A stretch of DNA of 64,000 nucleotides from Pedosphaera sp. (GCA_028293325.1 JAQGPA010000134.1:1-64000), one strand, 5' to 3'. Shown: positions 8,413 through 17,006, numbered from the stretch's first letter. Program-made: numbers and translations. Notes: generated by a model from the letters alone, not told the origin.

Positions 8413-9060
8413 GTGCAAACATCATCAACCATTCTCGTTTGCTTTGCGGTCAAGGAAGAGGCGAAGTTTTTTCCGGTGGCGGAGAGGCCGGCGGGTTGCG
8501 TCACGTTGATCACGGGCATGGGGCGAAGAAATGCCGAGGTGGCGGTGCGCAAGGTTTTGACCCAGGCGCGGCCGGAACTGGTCATCACGGCAGGGTTTGC
8601 CGGCGGGTTGCGGCCCGAATTGAAGACCGGCGCGGTGGTCTTTGAGGAGGATGCAGAGGCCGGGTTGGCGGCAAAATTGCAGGGAGCGGGCGCGGTGCCG
8701 GCAAGATTTTATTGCGCGGAGCGGGTGGCGATCACGGTGGCGGAGAAGGCGGCTTTCTGGAAGTCAACCGGGGCGGACGCGGTGGAGATGGAATCGTCCG
8801 CGATTCGCGCGATCTGCCGCGAACTTAAAATTCCCAGTGCGACCGTGCGGGTGATTTCCGATTCCGCACAGGAAGACCTGCCGCTGGATTTCAACGCATT
8901 GATGACGGCGGGCGACCGGATTAATTATGCGAAGCTGTTTTGGACCATTGCGCGTTCGCCGGGGAAAATAGCTTCGTTGATGCAATTCCAAAAACGGACG
9001 GTGGCCGCGGCGCGCGCGCTGGGAGAAGTCCTGCGCCAATCATTGGGCGGCGGGCGGTAA
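8413..9060 (+). CDS. Phosphorylase-superfamily nucleosidase, HpnG-like
   Basis: A 215-residue protein of the PNP/UDP phosphorylase/MTA-SAH nucleosidase fold. It opens STILVCFAVKEEAKFF, has the ITGMGRRNAEVAV and VITAGFAGGLRPEL glycine loops, the ribose-binding VEMESSAI motif and the catalytic-Asp segment VISDSAQEDLPLDF. Members next to hopanoid genes (HpnG) are thought to cleave adenine from adenosylhopane; the convergent hpnK/hpnD genes support that reading, while an MTA/SAH nucleosidase is the alternative. The start is GTG; no in-frame ATG keeps the first strand. The last 21 bases overlap the convergent gene at 9040-9477. Confidence 0.8.
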   Translation: MQTSSTILVCFAVKEEAKFFPVAERPAGCVTLITGMGRRNAEVAVRKVLTQARPELVITAGFAGGLRPELKTGAVVFEEDAEAGLAAKLQGAGAVPARFYCAERVAITVAEKAAFWKSTGADAVEMESSAIRAICRELKIPSATVRVISDSAQEDLPLDFNALMTAGDRINYAKLFWTIARSPGKIASLMQFQKRTVAAARALGEVLRQSLGGGR

Positions 9061-9477
9061 GGAAGTGGCGGCGGATGGCGGTTTGGGTTTCTCCTCTTTT
9101 TTCTCGCTGTAGGTGATGAGCGCCGCGCCGAGCATGATGAGGAGTACGCCACCCCAACGGACCAGGGGAACATTCTCATGCAGGATGAACCTCGCCGCGA
9201 GCGTGGTGAACACAAAGCCCAGCGCGGTCAGCGGCCAGATGAAACTGACTTCACCGCCCTTGGACATCAGGACCAGCAGCGTACCGAAAAAGACCGCCTC
9301 GAAAAACACACCGAGCAGAATATTGGGATTGGTCACGCCGCTTTTGATGACGCGGAGGACTTCCGACACGCTGATTTGATGGACTTCGCCCACTTGTTTG
9401 AGGCCCTTGTTGAGATACACCACCCCCACGGCCTCGAAGACGAGGCCGATCAGCAGGATAGTCAGCAATTTGGTCAT
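9040..9477 (-). CDS. Half-size EamA/DMT-type membrane protein
   Basis: A 145-residue protein with four hydrophobic segments: TKLLTILLIGLVFEAVGVVYL, ILLGVFFEAVFFGTLLVLMS, VSFIWPLTALGFVFTTLAARF and GGVLLIMLGAALITYS. That is one EamA-like repeat rather than the usual two, so it probably acts as a dimer like small multidrug resistance transporters. The C-terminal tail SEKKEEKPKPP is cytoplasmic. It starts one base after the hpnK stop, so it is almost certainly translated from the hpnD-hpnK message. Transport of a lipid intermediate is a guess from position. Its 3' end overlaps the nucleosidase gene on the other strand. Confidence 0.8.
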   Translation of the reverse strand: MTKLLTILLIGLVFEAVGVVYLNKGLKQVGEVHQISVSEVLRVIKSGVTNPNILLGVFFEAVFFGTLLVLMSKGGEVSFIWPLTALGFVFTTLAARFILHENVPLVRWGGVLLIMLGAALITYSEKKEEKPKPPSAATSLPPAAQ

Positions 9478-9478
9478 G

Positions 9479-10312
9479 TTATAAATCCTGGTAGCGGATG
9501 AGTTGAAGGCCCAGTTGTCCGACCAAGGCTTTTACCCGCGGACTGATCAAGGCAGCGAACTCATGTTTAAATTCATCGAGGGAGGGGTGAGAGTAAAGCT
9601 CCGAATCGCCCGGTGGCAGGCAGGGCAACAGGCGGGAGATGTAGGTTTCATCCACCCGCGCGTTTTGCAGCAAGCCGAAAACCTTTCCGGTATGCTTGAT
9701 ACTCCGGCGTTGAAGTTCTGGCAGAGCGCGCCCGGAGAGGCAACGATAAATCACGGCATGACTGGCGCGATAAAGCCATTGGCCGGAGGAAAGCCGGGCA
9801 TCGAGCCAGAAGGGATCGCGGGTGAGGCGGAGATGGCGGATGCCAAGGGATTCCGCTTCCGCCATGAGGATGCCAAACACCGTTGGGTGCAGGTGCATGT
9901 GGAGATGGCCGTTGACGTGATCGAGCGTCAGGCCGGTGGCGCGGAAGCGCTGGAATTGCGCCAGGATTTCCTCGCGCAATTGCGCGCGCAGATTTTTTTG
10001 ACGGAAATAGCGAAAGCCGACGGCGGCCGGGCGGTCGCTGAACTCGCCGCGGAGATTGACCAATCCGGGAATCTGTTGCGGAGCGAGGGCGGAGCGGCCA
10101 CAGAGCAGCGAAAGATGCAAGCCGACGCCGAGACGGGGATTTTCCCGGGCGAGGGCGACGGCTTCGTCCATGGCCGGTTCATTGACCATGAGGCTGGCGG
10201 TGGTGAGAATGCCCTCGCGATGCGCCTGGAAGACGGCCTGATTAATGGAGTGGGAGCGGCCAAAATCATCCGCGTTGACGATCAGCCGACGCACGGGCTC
10301 AGGGTGTCCCAT
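9479..10312 (-). CDS. hpnK: HpnK, YdjC/ChbG-family hopanoid-associated deacetylase
   Basis: A 277-residue YdjC/ChbG-fold protein. The amino terminus RLIVNADDFGRSHSINQAV carries the metal-binding DD of the family, followed by GILTTASLMVNEPAMDEAV, LGVGLHLSLLCG with the conserved GLH, and LDHVNGHLHMHLHPTVF with metal-binding His residues. This domain order matches HpnK (TIGR03473), which accompanies squalene and hopanoid genes; the enzymatic substrate is not established. It overlaps the end of hpnD by 14 bases and is followed one base later by a membrane gene, indicating one operon. Confidence 0.88.
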   Translation of the reverse strand: MGHPEPVRRLIVNADDFGRSHSINQAVFQAHREGILTTASLMVNEPAMDEAVALARENPRLGVGLHLSLLCGRSALAPQQIPGLVNLRGEFSDRPAAVGFRYFRQKNLRAQLREEILAQFQRFRATGLTLDHVNGHLHMHLHPTVFGILMAEAESLGIRHLRLTRDPFWLDARLSSGQWLYRASHAVIYRCLSGRALPELQRRSIKHTGKVFGLLQNARVDETYISRLLPCLPPGDSELYSHPSLDEFKHEFAALISPRVKALVGQLGLQLIRYQDL

Positions 10313-11168
10313 AGTTTGGCGTCATGGCGCCGGAAGCCAATCGCAGTCCGCTGCGGAGGATGAGCAGGATTTTCTGGCCCTTGTTCAAGCGGGTTGGCTT
10401 GGGGCCGAAGACATCGAATTGGCGGCGTTCTAATTTGCGCAGCAGCCGCCAGTAAACGGAGCCCATCAACTCGGCGGCGACCATGGAGCGGCGGTCCGTC
10501 GGAGGAAGTGTGGCAGCAGCCAGTCGATAGAAGTGACGCGCGCGCTTGGCCACGCTTTCGGCCAGGGCGTGAAAGCGCGGGGAATATTCGAAGCGCAGAA
10601 TTTCCTCGGCAGACACCTGGAAGCGGGCCAGTTCGGAGAGCGGGAGATAAATCCGGCCGCGTTCGGCATCGGTGCGGACATCGCGCAGGATATTGGTGAG
10701 TTGGAGCGCCTTGCCGAGGTGGATGGCGTACTCGCGGCAGGCGGGATTTTGGTAGCCGAAAATTTCGATGCTCAACAGGCCAACGACGGAGGCGACGCGA
10801 TAGCAATATTTTTCCAGTTCCTCGTAATCGGCATAGCGTTTGATATCGAGGTCCATCTCGACGCCCTTGAGCAATTCATCGAACAAGTCGAACGGGAGAT
10901 GATGTTGCTGAATGAAGGGCTGGAATTCACGGTTGACCGGAAATTGCGGCGTTTCACCCGCGCAGGCGCGGCGGATATCGGCACGCCAGGCGGCGAGTCG
11001 CTCGCGCCGCCGGTCCACGGGCACGGACTCCTCATCGGCCACGTCATCCACTTCGCGACAGAAAGCGTACAGCGCGGACATGCCATCGCGCTTGGCCTTG
11101 GGCAGGAGCACAAAGGCCAGGGCCAGGTTGGAGGCGCTTTTACGGGTGATGGTCCGGCTTTCTTGCAT
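10299..11168 (-). CDS. hpnD: Squalene/phytoene synthase family, presqualene diphosphate synthase HpnD
   Basis: A 289-residue trans-isoprenyl diphosphate synthase, head-to-head type. The first Asp-rich motif is EVDDVADEE near residue 40 and the second is LTNILRDVRTDAERGRIYLP near residue 165. YALYAFCREVDD and the ELMGSVYW segment near the carboxy end are typical. The sequence fits HpnD (TIGR03465), which condenses two farnesyl diphosphates to presqualene diphosphate; HpnC or a phytoene synthase are close alternatives. No HpnC or HpnE is seen in this window, so the remaining steps must lie elsewhere. It starts 5 bases after the small basic membrane gene. Confidence 0.88.
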   Translation of the reverse strand: MQESRTITRKSASNLALAFVLLPKAKRDGMSALYAFCREVDDVADEESVPVDRRRERLAAWRADIRRACAGETPQFPVNREFQPFIQQHHLPFDLFDELLKGVEMDLDIKRYADYEELEKYCYRVASVVGLLSIEIFGYQNPACREYAIHLGKALQLTNILRDVRTDAERGRIYLPLSELARFQVSAEEILRFEYSPRFHALAESVAKRARHFYRLAAATLPPTDRRSMVAAELMGSVYWRLLRKLERRQFDVFGPKPTRLNKGQKILLILRSGLRLASGAMTPNYGTP

Positions 11169-11173
11169 GAAAA

Positions 11174-11524
11174 TCAGTTTCTTGGTGGCGTTGGCTCATG
11201 CCGCAGCGGGGGCAAACCACCGGTTTGGGCGAGAGTGGGATTAAGCGGCAGGCGGGTGCGGCGGCGGCGGCCTTTGCGGCGCGATTTATCCCGGTGATTC
11301 TGCACGGGGGCGGTTGGGGTTTCCTGACCGGAATGATGATGCGCGTGATGTTTACGTGACCGCCGTTGTTTCCGAAAAAAGGTTGCCCAGATCAGGATAC
11401 CGAGGATCAGCAGCGCTAACGCGCCAAAAATAATCCATCCGTCCCTGCTGCCCGGGGCAAACAGGCTGGGCATGGGCATGTCTTCAACATCGGCCTCGCC
11501 CAAGATTATGGCTGGACTGATCAT
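11174..11524 (-). CDS. Small basic membrane-anchored protein, unknown function
   Basis: A protein of 116 residues. Residues 1-28 precede one transmembrane helix (WIIFGALALLILGILIWATFF), followed by a very basic, His-rich tail (RKQRRSRKHHAHHHSGQ, RRKGRRRRTRLPL). A 4-base ATGA overlap with the end of the NtrC-type gene upstream and a 5-base gap to hpnD show translational coupling on both sides. The tail could bind nucleic acid, phospholipid or metal, but this is not demonstrated. No family is recognised. Confidence 0.7.
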   Translation of the reverse strand: MISPAIILGEADVEDMPMPSLFAPGSRDGWIIFGALALLILGILIWATFFRKQRRSRKHHAHHHSGQETPTAPVQNHRDKSRRKGRRRRTRLPLNPTLAQTGGLPPLRHEPTPPRN

Positions 11525-12951
11525 GGCGCGTCATCCTTTCCCGGAGGACTGGCGGTTTCCTCTTCCGTGTCGCTCCCCGTATTAATATTGAGGCGTTGCA
11601 TGCGGTAACGCAAGGCGTGGCGGCTCAATTTCAAACGTTCCGCACTTTTGGTCAGACTGAAGTGATGCTCTTCCAGCACGGCGGTGATGAGTTCGCGCTC
11701 GAATGTTTCCATCATCTGGTCCAGGGACTCGAGCCCGATGGCTTTGGGGGCCGCGGCCTTGCGCAGGCCGGTCTCGATTTGGAAATCCGGCAGGCTGCCG
11801 GAGTGGACTTCATTGGAGGTTTCGAGGATCAGCGCGCGCTCGATGACGTTGCGCAATTCCCGCACGTTGCCTGGCCAATGGTGCGAGAGCAATTTCTGCT
11901 GCGCGCCGCGGGAGAAGCTGCGGGCGGGTTTCTTGATGGTGCGGCCGAAATGCTTGAGGAAATGTTCCGCGAGCAGGAGCACATCCTGGTTGCGCTGGCG
12001 CAATGGGGCCAGGCGGAATTGCACGACGTTGAGGCGGTGGAAAAGGTCTTCGCGAAATTCATTCTGGCGGATGGCTTCGATGATGTCGCGGTTGGTGGCG
12101 GCAATGAACCGGACATCGACCCGCAATTCCTGCGTGCCGCCGACGCGCGTGAATGTGCCATCCTCCAAAAAGCGGAGCAGCTTGGCCTGGAGCGGGCGGC
12201 TCATGTCGGCAATTTCATCGAGGAAAATGGAGCCGCCATCGGCTTCCTCGACGCGGCCGGCTTTTTGTTTCAAGGCGCCGGTGAAGGAGCCTTTTTCGTG
12301 GCCGAAGAGTTCGCTTTCCAGCAATTGCTCCGGGATGGCGGCGCAATTGATACGAACATAGCTGGCGTTGCGGCGGTTGCTGAGGCAATGCAGGGCGCCG
12401 GCGACGAGTTCCTTGCCCGTGCCGCTTTCGCCGAGGATGAGGACGCGGGCATCCGTGGGGGCGACCGTCTGGACCATCTGGCGGAGTTCACGCATGACGG
12501 AGGAATCGCCGACGATTTGCTCCAACTGGTAAGTCTCATTGGCGCGGGCGCGGAGATTGGCATTTTGATGGAGCAGGCGATGGCGTTCGGCGCAACGGGC
12601 GACGGCATGGAGCAATTCCTCCGGCGCGAAAGGCTTGGCCAGATAATCGAACGCGCCGGCCTTGATGGCTTCCACCGCGAGTTTGGGCGTGGCATAGGCG
12701 GTAATCATCAGGATGGGCAGTGCCGGCCAGCGGGCGTGCACCTTGCCGATGAGTTCATAGCCACTCATGCCGCCCAGGCGGGCGTCGGTGATGACCATGA
12801 GAAAATCCTCCTGCCCCAGAACGGTGAGCGCGTCCTCGGCGGATTCGACCGCGCGAACCGAGTGGCCCTCGTCCGTAAGCACCGTCTTTAACGAAAGACG
12901 CATGTTCTTTTCGTCATCCACCACCAAAACAGCCGGCAAAGGGAGACTCAT
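11521..12951 (-). CDS. Sigma-54-dependent NtrC-family response regulator
   Basis: A 476-residue protein with a receiver domain (AVLVVDDEKNM, phospho-acceptor Asp in VITDARLGGMSGYE, Lys in YLAKPFAPEE), an AAA+ domain (Walker A LGESGTGKE, sigma-54 contact loop EKGSFTGAL, Walker B GGSIFLDEIADM, arginine-rich sensor LFHRLNVV) and a Fis-type helix-turn-helix (LTKSAERLKLSRHALRYRM). The GAFTGA loop reads GSFTGA, a common tolerated variant. It lies 7 bases after the histidine kinase gene, so the pair is a two-component system. Its targets are unknown; the squalene/hopanoid genes are co-transcribed behind it. Confidence 0.95.
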   Translation of the reverse strand: MSLPLPAVLVVDDEKNMRLSLKTVLTDEGHSVRAVESAEDALTVLGQEDFLMVITDARLGGMSGYELIGKVHARWPALPILMITAYATPKLAVEAIKAGAFDYLAKPFAPEELLHAVARCAERHRLLHQNANLRARANETYQLEQIVGDSSVMRELRQMVQTVAPTDARVLILGESGTGKELVAGALHCLSNRRNASYVRINCAAIPEQLLESELFGHEKGSFTGALKQKAGRVEEADGGSIFLDEIADMSRPLQAKLLRFLEDGTFTRVGGTQELRVDVRFIAATNRDIIEAIRQNEFREDLFHRLNVVQFRLAPLRQRNQDVLLLAEHFLKHFGRTIKKPARSFSRGAQQKLLSHHWPGNVRELRNVIERALILETSNEVHSGSLPDFQIETGLRKAAAPKAIGLESLDQMMETFERELITAVLEEHHFSLTKSAERLKLSRHALRYRMQRLNINTGSDTEEETASPPGKDDAP

Positions 12952-12958
12952 TTGTTCC

Positions 12959-14764
12959 TTATTTTACAAAAGTTCTTGCAGAAAACAATAAGATGAAGCG
13001 GGCGCCCTTTCCAAGCTTAGATTCGACCCGCACTGCGCCGCCGTACAGTTCGATGTTGTGTTTGACGATGGCCAGGCCGAGGCCGGTCCCTTTTTCCTTG
13101 CTGGTGAAGTAGGCTTCAAAAATGCGGCTTAGCTTGTCCGGCGCAATGCCCGGGCCGTCATCGTCGAAGATGGCCTCCACCTCATTATCGCCATGGGAGC
13201 GGACGCTAATATGGATGTTGCCGCGGCCACCGAGGGCTTCGCGGGCGTTTTGGAGGAGGTTGACGAACACCGCCGAGAGATGGATGCGCTGCATCATCAG
13301 GCCGGGAAGGTTCTGGCCGTAATTGCGATGAATCCGGGTGGGATAGGTGCCGGGCGGGAAAACTTCAGCGAGGGCGCGATCCAATTCCTCGGGCACGCTT
13401 AATTTCTCCACCCGGCCTTCGCTCAATTGCGCGTAACCCATCAACTGGGTGATGATGCGGTCCGACCGCTCGACTTCCTCGCGGATGATGTCGAGCTGTT
13501 GGGAGACGTCCTTTTTACCCTCACGCAATCCGCGCTGGAGGGAGAAAGCGGCATTGTTGATGATGCCGAGGGGATTTTTCAACTGGTGGGCGATTTCCGC
13601 CGCGAGTCGGCCGGCGGCCTTTAATTCACTATTGCGCGCCGCGGCATCCTGGGCGTCCTGCTCGGCTTGACGGTCGCGAAAGGCGAGGAGTTGGACGCCG
13701 AAGCAGGAGGCGGTCAGCAGCCAGAGGATGAGAAGGCGCAAAAAGAACGATTCACTGCTGGTCTCCGGTTCAACGGGCGTCGGCGGGGGGGCGGTTCTGC
13801 CCATGAAGCCCAATTGGTAGGGTTTGAGCTTATGGTTTTTCACGATTTCCGACGGGTAAGCGTCCTCGAGCAGCAGGCGGTTGAAGCGCATGAGCCGGTC
13901 ACCCTGGAGATCCGGGCCGAACATGGATTGGGTTTCCGGCGACAGGGTGGTGTCCGCGAATCGCGCCTTTTGGTAAATGATGCCGTTACGAATGACGTTG
14001 TTCAGCTCATCGACGACAGTGGTTTCGAATTTTTTATAGTCGGCATTGGTGCCGGCGCTGGTGAAAGCCAAAATGACCTGATGCGTGGGCTCTGAAAAGC
14101 GGTCCCAAAGGAATTGGGAGACGGGATCGGCATGTTTTTGCAGTTTAACGGCAAAGGCGGGCAGGTCCTTGATGTCATCCTCGGCAAAAGTCGCCGTGCC
14201 GTGCCGGTAAGGGAGCGGCCCGGTTTGCATGTCATTATCGTTGACGCTGGTATTGGCGAGGCCGGCTCCGAGGTAGAAGATGCTCAGGGCGAGGTTGAGG
14301 ACAATTTGCGGCGTGGCCAGCGGGATACTCAGGGCATTGATGATGATGAGACCGGGAAAGACCCAGAAGAGATTGCTTTCAAAGCCGCCGGTTTCAATCG
14401 TTAAGCCGGCAAGGAGCAAACCATCCAAAAGGCCCACCATGAAAACCAGCCACTGAACGAGACTGGGCGGAAAGCGCCGGAGGACGAGCAGGATGGCGGC
14501 GATGGCATTGAAAATCAGGTAAAAGAGGAAGAAACGCTGGAGCGTTTCCAGCACGACTTCGCGCGGCGTGGCGGCGGCCTGCTGGTCGAGCCAATGGGCA
14601 TAAAAGAGATAGTAGAGGACGATGGCGGTGACCATGCAGCGGGTGGGAAGCACGATATTGCGCTGCACCGAGAGAATGCGCGAGGCTTGCTGCAGCGGTT
14701 CCGGCACGGGGAGCGCCAGTAGCCGCGGCAGTCGCTTAAGTCTTAGCCAAAATTTAAAGTTCAT
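12959..14764 (-). CDS. Membrane sensor histidine kinase, partner of the adjacent NtrC-type regulator
   Basis: About 601 residues. The amino-terminal 190 residues hold about five transmembrane helices (for example LFYLIFNAIAAILLVLRRF, WLVFMVGLLDGLLLAGLTI, FWVFPGLIIINALSIPLA). An extracytoplasmic or linker region follows, then a sixth helix (LRLLILWLLTASCFGVQLLA). The catalytic part has the H-box AAEIAHQLKNPLGIINN, N-box VFVNLLQNAREAL, G1 FDDDGPGIAPDKL and G2 GTGLGLAIVKH. The ATG start is preferred over a TTG two codons upstream. The signal sensed is not evident. Confidence 0.93.
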   Translation of the reverse strand: MNFKFWLRLKRLPRLLALPVPEPLQQASRILSVQRNIVLPTRCMVTAIVLYYLFYAHWLDQQAAATPREVVLETLQRFFLFYLIFNAIAAILLVLRRFPPSLVQWLVFMVGLLDGLLLAGLTIETGGFESNLFWVFPGLIIINALSIPLATPQIVLNLALSIFYLGAGLANTSVNDNDMQTGPLPYRHGTATFAEDDIKDLPAFAVKLQKHADPVSQFLWDRFSEPTHQVILAFTSAGTNADYKKFETTVVDELNNVIRNGIIYQKARFADTTLSPETQSMFGPDLQGDRLMRFNRLLLEDAYPSEIVKNHKLKPYQLGFMGRTAPPPTPVEPETSSESFFLRLLILWLLTASCFGVQLLAFRDRQAEQDAQDAAARNSELKAAGRLAAEIAHQLKNPLGIINNAAFSLQRGLREGKKDVSQQLDIIREEVERSDRIITQLMGYAQLSEGRVEKLSVPEELDRALAEVFPPGTYPTRIHRNYGQNLPGLMMQRIHLSAVFVNLLQNAREALGGRGNIHISVRSHGDNEVEAIFDDDGPGIAPDKLSRIFEAYFTSKEKGTGLGLAIVKHNIELYGGAVRVESKLGKGARFILLFSARTFVK

Positions 14765-14797
14765 GCGCAATAGCCCGGCGGTATGGCAACCGTCCGG

Positions 14798-15346
14798 CTA
14801 AGAAACCAATTCCACAGCGCGACGGGCAATCGCATCCACCGGCCAGAGACGGCCCAAGCCTTCGTAACCGCAGGAAAGCATCCCTTCCTCCGGACCAATG
14901 AATTCCGCACCGCGAGATTTGAGAGTGGCCTGATTGGCCTGAGTGGCGCCGTGCAGCCACATTTTGCCATTCATGGCGGGGGCGAGGAGCAGTTTGGCGT
15001 TAGGATTGAGGGCCAGCGCGATGCAGGAAAGGGCATCATCAGCGAGTCCATGAGCCAATTTGGCTAGGACATTGGCCGTGGCTGGCGCGATCAACAGGAG
15101 GTCGGCTTCGTCCGCGAGTTTGATATGGGTCGGTTTCCAGCCTTCCTCTTCATCATAGAGGTCGGTGACAACGGGATGGCGGGAAAGCGTTTTAAAAGCC
15201 AGCGGGGTGATGAACCGGAGCGCATCGGCGGTCATGACGACGTGGACGTTGCAGCCTTGCTTGGCCAATTGGCTGGTGAGGTCCGCCGCTTTGTAGGCTG
15301 CAATCGAACCAGTTACGCCCAAGACAATGTTTCGCGTTGCGCTCAT
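14798..15346 (-). CDS. coaC: Phosphopantothenoylcysteine decarboxylase (CoaC domain only)
   Basis: A 182-residue HFCD-family flavoprotein. The FMN-binding start reads RNIVLGVTGSIAAYKAADL, THIKLADEADLLLIAPATAN carries the active-site His, PAMNGKMW is the substrate-decarboxylation motif and CGYEGLGRLW the substrate clamp. It makes 4'-phosphopantetheine for coenzyme A. The usual bacterial Dfp fuses this to a CoaB synthetase; here the frame ends straight after the CoaC domain and no CoaB domain follows, so CoaB must be encoded elsewhere. The start MSATRN has AGGAA upstream; the longer frame is not family-like. It lies in the usual gmk-coaBC neighbourhood. Confidence 0.9.
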   Translation of the reverse strand: MSATRNIVLGVTGSIAAYKAADLTSQLAKQGCNVHVVMTADALRFITPLAFKTLSRHPVVTDLYDEEEGWKPTHIKLADEADLLLIAPATANVLAKLAHGLADDALSCIALALNPNAKLLLAPAMNGKMWLHGATQANQATLKSRGAEFIGPEEGMLSCGYEGLGRLWPVDAIARRAVELVS

Positions 15347-15380
15347 TTCAATTCCTGTTCTTAAACCTGACCATAAGGCC

Positions 15381-15453
15381 AATCTTAATCCTTAATCTTT
15401 CCACCGTGTAAAGAGATTAAGGGAAAAGGGCGGCTAAGAGTAGGATTAAGATT
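15381..15453. terminator. Nested inverted repeat between gmk and coaC
   Basis: An outer 12-bp arm AATCTTAATCCT (15381-15392) is perfectly matched by AGGATTAAGATT (15442-15453). Inside it a second pair, CTTAATCT and AGATTAAG, could form an alternative stem. There is no T-run in the direction of transcription, so it is a candidate RNA structure or weak terminator rather than a classical intrinsic terminator. It lies in the 142-base gap after gmk on the minus strand. Confidence 0.45.
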
Positions 15454-15488
15454 AGGGGCGGGAAACCGTCGCGGGAGGCCGCACCGGG

Positions 15489-16112
15489 TTACAATTCAGG
15501 GGGTTGCGAGCGGGCGACGTGCATTTTTTCAGCGGCAACAATGGCCTGCATGCGGCGCAAATCCTCCGCGATGCTGGTGCTGATGAGCAGGTAATCGAAA
15601 TTTTTCCATTGAGCGATTTCCTGGCGCGCCACGCCGAGACGCTTCTGGATCACGGCCGGGGAATCGGTGCCGCGCTTGGCGAGGCGCGCCTTGAGAATGT
15701 CGAGCGAGGGCGGGGTCAGGAAAACCTGGACGAGCGCCGATTTCAACTCGGGATCTTCCTCGGCTTGCGCGCGGATGGTGGCGGCGCCCTGCACATCCAC
15801 GTTGAGCAGCACATCCTTGCCCTGGCGGAGCTTGCCCAGAACTTCCGATTTCAGGGTGCCGTAGCTGTTGCCGAAAACCGTGGCGTGTTCCAGGAAATTG
15901 CCGGCCTGCACCCGTTTTAAAAATGAGGTGGCATCCAGAAAATAATAATCGACGCCATCCTTTTCGGTGTCGCGGGGCGTGCGGGTGGTGCAGGTGACGG
16001 CGCGGGTCATGCCGGGGTTGACGGCGAGCAATTCCTTGACCAGCGTGGTCTTGCCACCGCCGGAGGGGGCCGAGATGACGATGAGCAAAGGATTGGGTTT
16101 GGCGTCAGACAT
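15489..16112 (-). CDS. gmk: Guanylate kinase
   Basis: A 207-residue P-loop kinase that phosphorylates GMP to GDP. The Walker A is ISAPSGGGKTTL near residue 14, the GMP-binding segment is CTTRTPRDTEKDGVDYYFL, and the lid region is RLAKRGTDSPAVIQKRL. Length and motif order match bacterial Gmk. It starts 12 bases after the yicC stop, the conserved yicC-gmk arrangement. No rpoZ follows as it does in many bacteria. Confidence 0.95.
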   Translation of the reverse strand: MSDAKPNPLLIVISAPSGGGKTTLVKELLAVNPGMTRAVTCTTRTPRDTEKDGVDYYFLDATSFLKRVQAGNFLEHATVFGNSYGTLKSEVLGKLRQGKDVLLNVDVQGAATIRAQAEEDPELKSALVQVFLTPPSLDILKARLAKRGTDSPAVIQKRLGVARQEIAQWKNFDYLLISTSIAEDLRRMQAIVAAEKMHVARSQPPEL

Positions 16113-16124
16113 TATGAAGGGGCT

Positions 16125-17006
16125 TTATTCGACGTTCTGCGCCTGTTCGCGGAATTTTTCCAATTCCGCCTTGAGCGTGACGACGGCGCGGGAGATGAGG
16201 CTGTCGTTGGCCTTGGAGCCGATGGTATTGATTTCGCGGTTCATTTCCTGGGCGAGAAAATCCAGGGTGCGGCCGACCGGTTCCCCGGAACTCACGCAAT
16301 CGTTGAACTGTTGGAAGTGGCTTTGCAAGCGGGTCAGTTCCTCGGAAATGTCCGAGCGGTCGGCGAAATAAATAATTTCCTTGAGCAGACGTTCGTCTTC
16401 CAGGGCGGGCGCCTCCACGCCGGCGCTTTTGATGCGCTGGAGGAGTTGATCGCGGTAGCGCTTTTGGACGTCGGGCGCGTGTTTCTGAATCTGGGCGGCG
16501 GCCTTGCGCATGATGGCGATGCGGGAGGAGAGATCCCGCGCGAGATGCGCGCCTTCGCGTTCGCGCATTTTTAAAAGTGTGGCGAGCGACTGGGTGAGCG
16601 CTTTTTCCACGGCGGGCCAAAATTCCTCGGCGTCGGCGAGTTCCTCATCGGTTTGAAAGACGCCGGGAGCGCGGGCGAGCAGATCGAGCGTGATGGGGCC
16701 GGAGAGCTTGAGGTCCTTGGCGAGGCGATTCAGCTCGCGGACATAGGCCTTGGCGAGGGGCGCGTTGAGGCGGACCTTGCTGGACATTTTGCCATCGGCG
16801 GCGTGGAGGGAGACGCGGGCAGTGAGCCGGCCGCGGGCGATGGAGCGGTTGACCAGGTCGCGGATTTGGGCTTCGAGCACCTCCAATTCACGGGGGAGGG
16901 CCACGGAGATTTCGCTCTGTTTTCGGTTAACCGAACTGAGCTCGACCGTGACCTTAAAGCCGTCTTGCGCGCATTCGCCGCGCCCGTATCCCGTCATGGA
17001 TTTCAT
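16125..17006 (-). CDS. yicC: YicC family endoribonuclease
   Basis: A 293-residue YicC/YloC protein. The amino terminus MKSMTGYGRGE is the family hallmark, followed by VELSSVNRKQSEISVALPREL and ARGRLTARVSLHA. The carboxy part reads EPVGRTLDFLAQEMNREINTIGSKAND, the conserved DUF1732 block with its acidic residues. Characterised members are RNases acting on small RNAs or 3' ends. It precedes gmk, as in many genomes, with a 12-base spacing. Confidence 0.95.
   Translation of the reverse strand: MKSMTGYGRGECAQDGFKVTVELSSVNRKQSEISVALPRELEVLEAQIRDLVNRSIARGRLTARVSLHAADGKMSSKVRLNAPLAKAYVRELNRLAKDLKLSGPITLDLLARAPGVFQTDEELADAEEFWPAVEKALTQSLATLLKMREREGAHLARDLSSRIAIMRKAAAQIQKHAPDVQKRYRDQLLQRIKSAGVEAPALEDERLLKEIIYFADRSDISEELTRLQSHFQQFNDCVSSGEPVGRTLDFLAQEMNREINTIGSKANDSLISRAVVTLKAELEKFREQAQNVE

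Noticed and set aside
11596-12891. 431-codon plus-strand frame
   Set aside because: Antisense to the NtrC-type regulator; Ala/Gly/Phe-rich translation typical of shadow frames in GC-rich genes.
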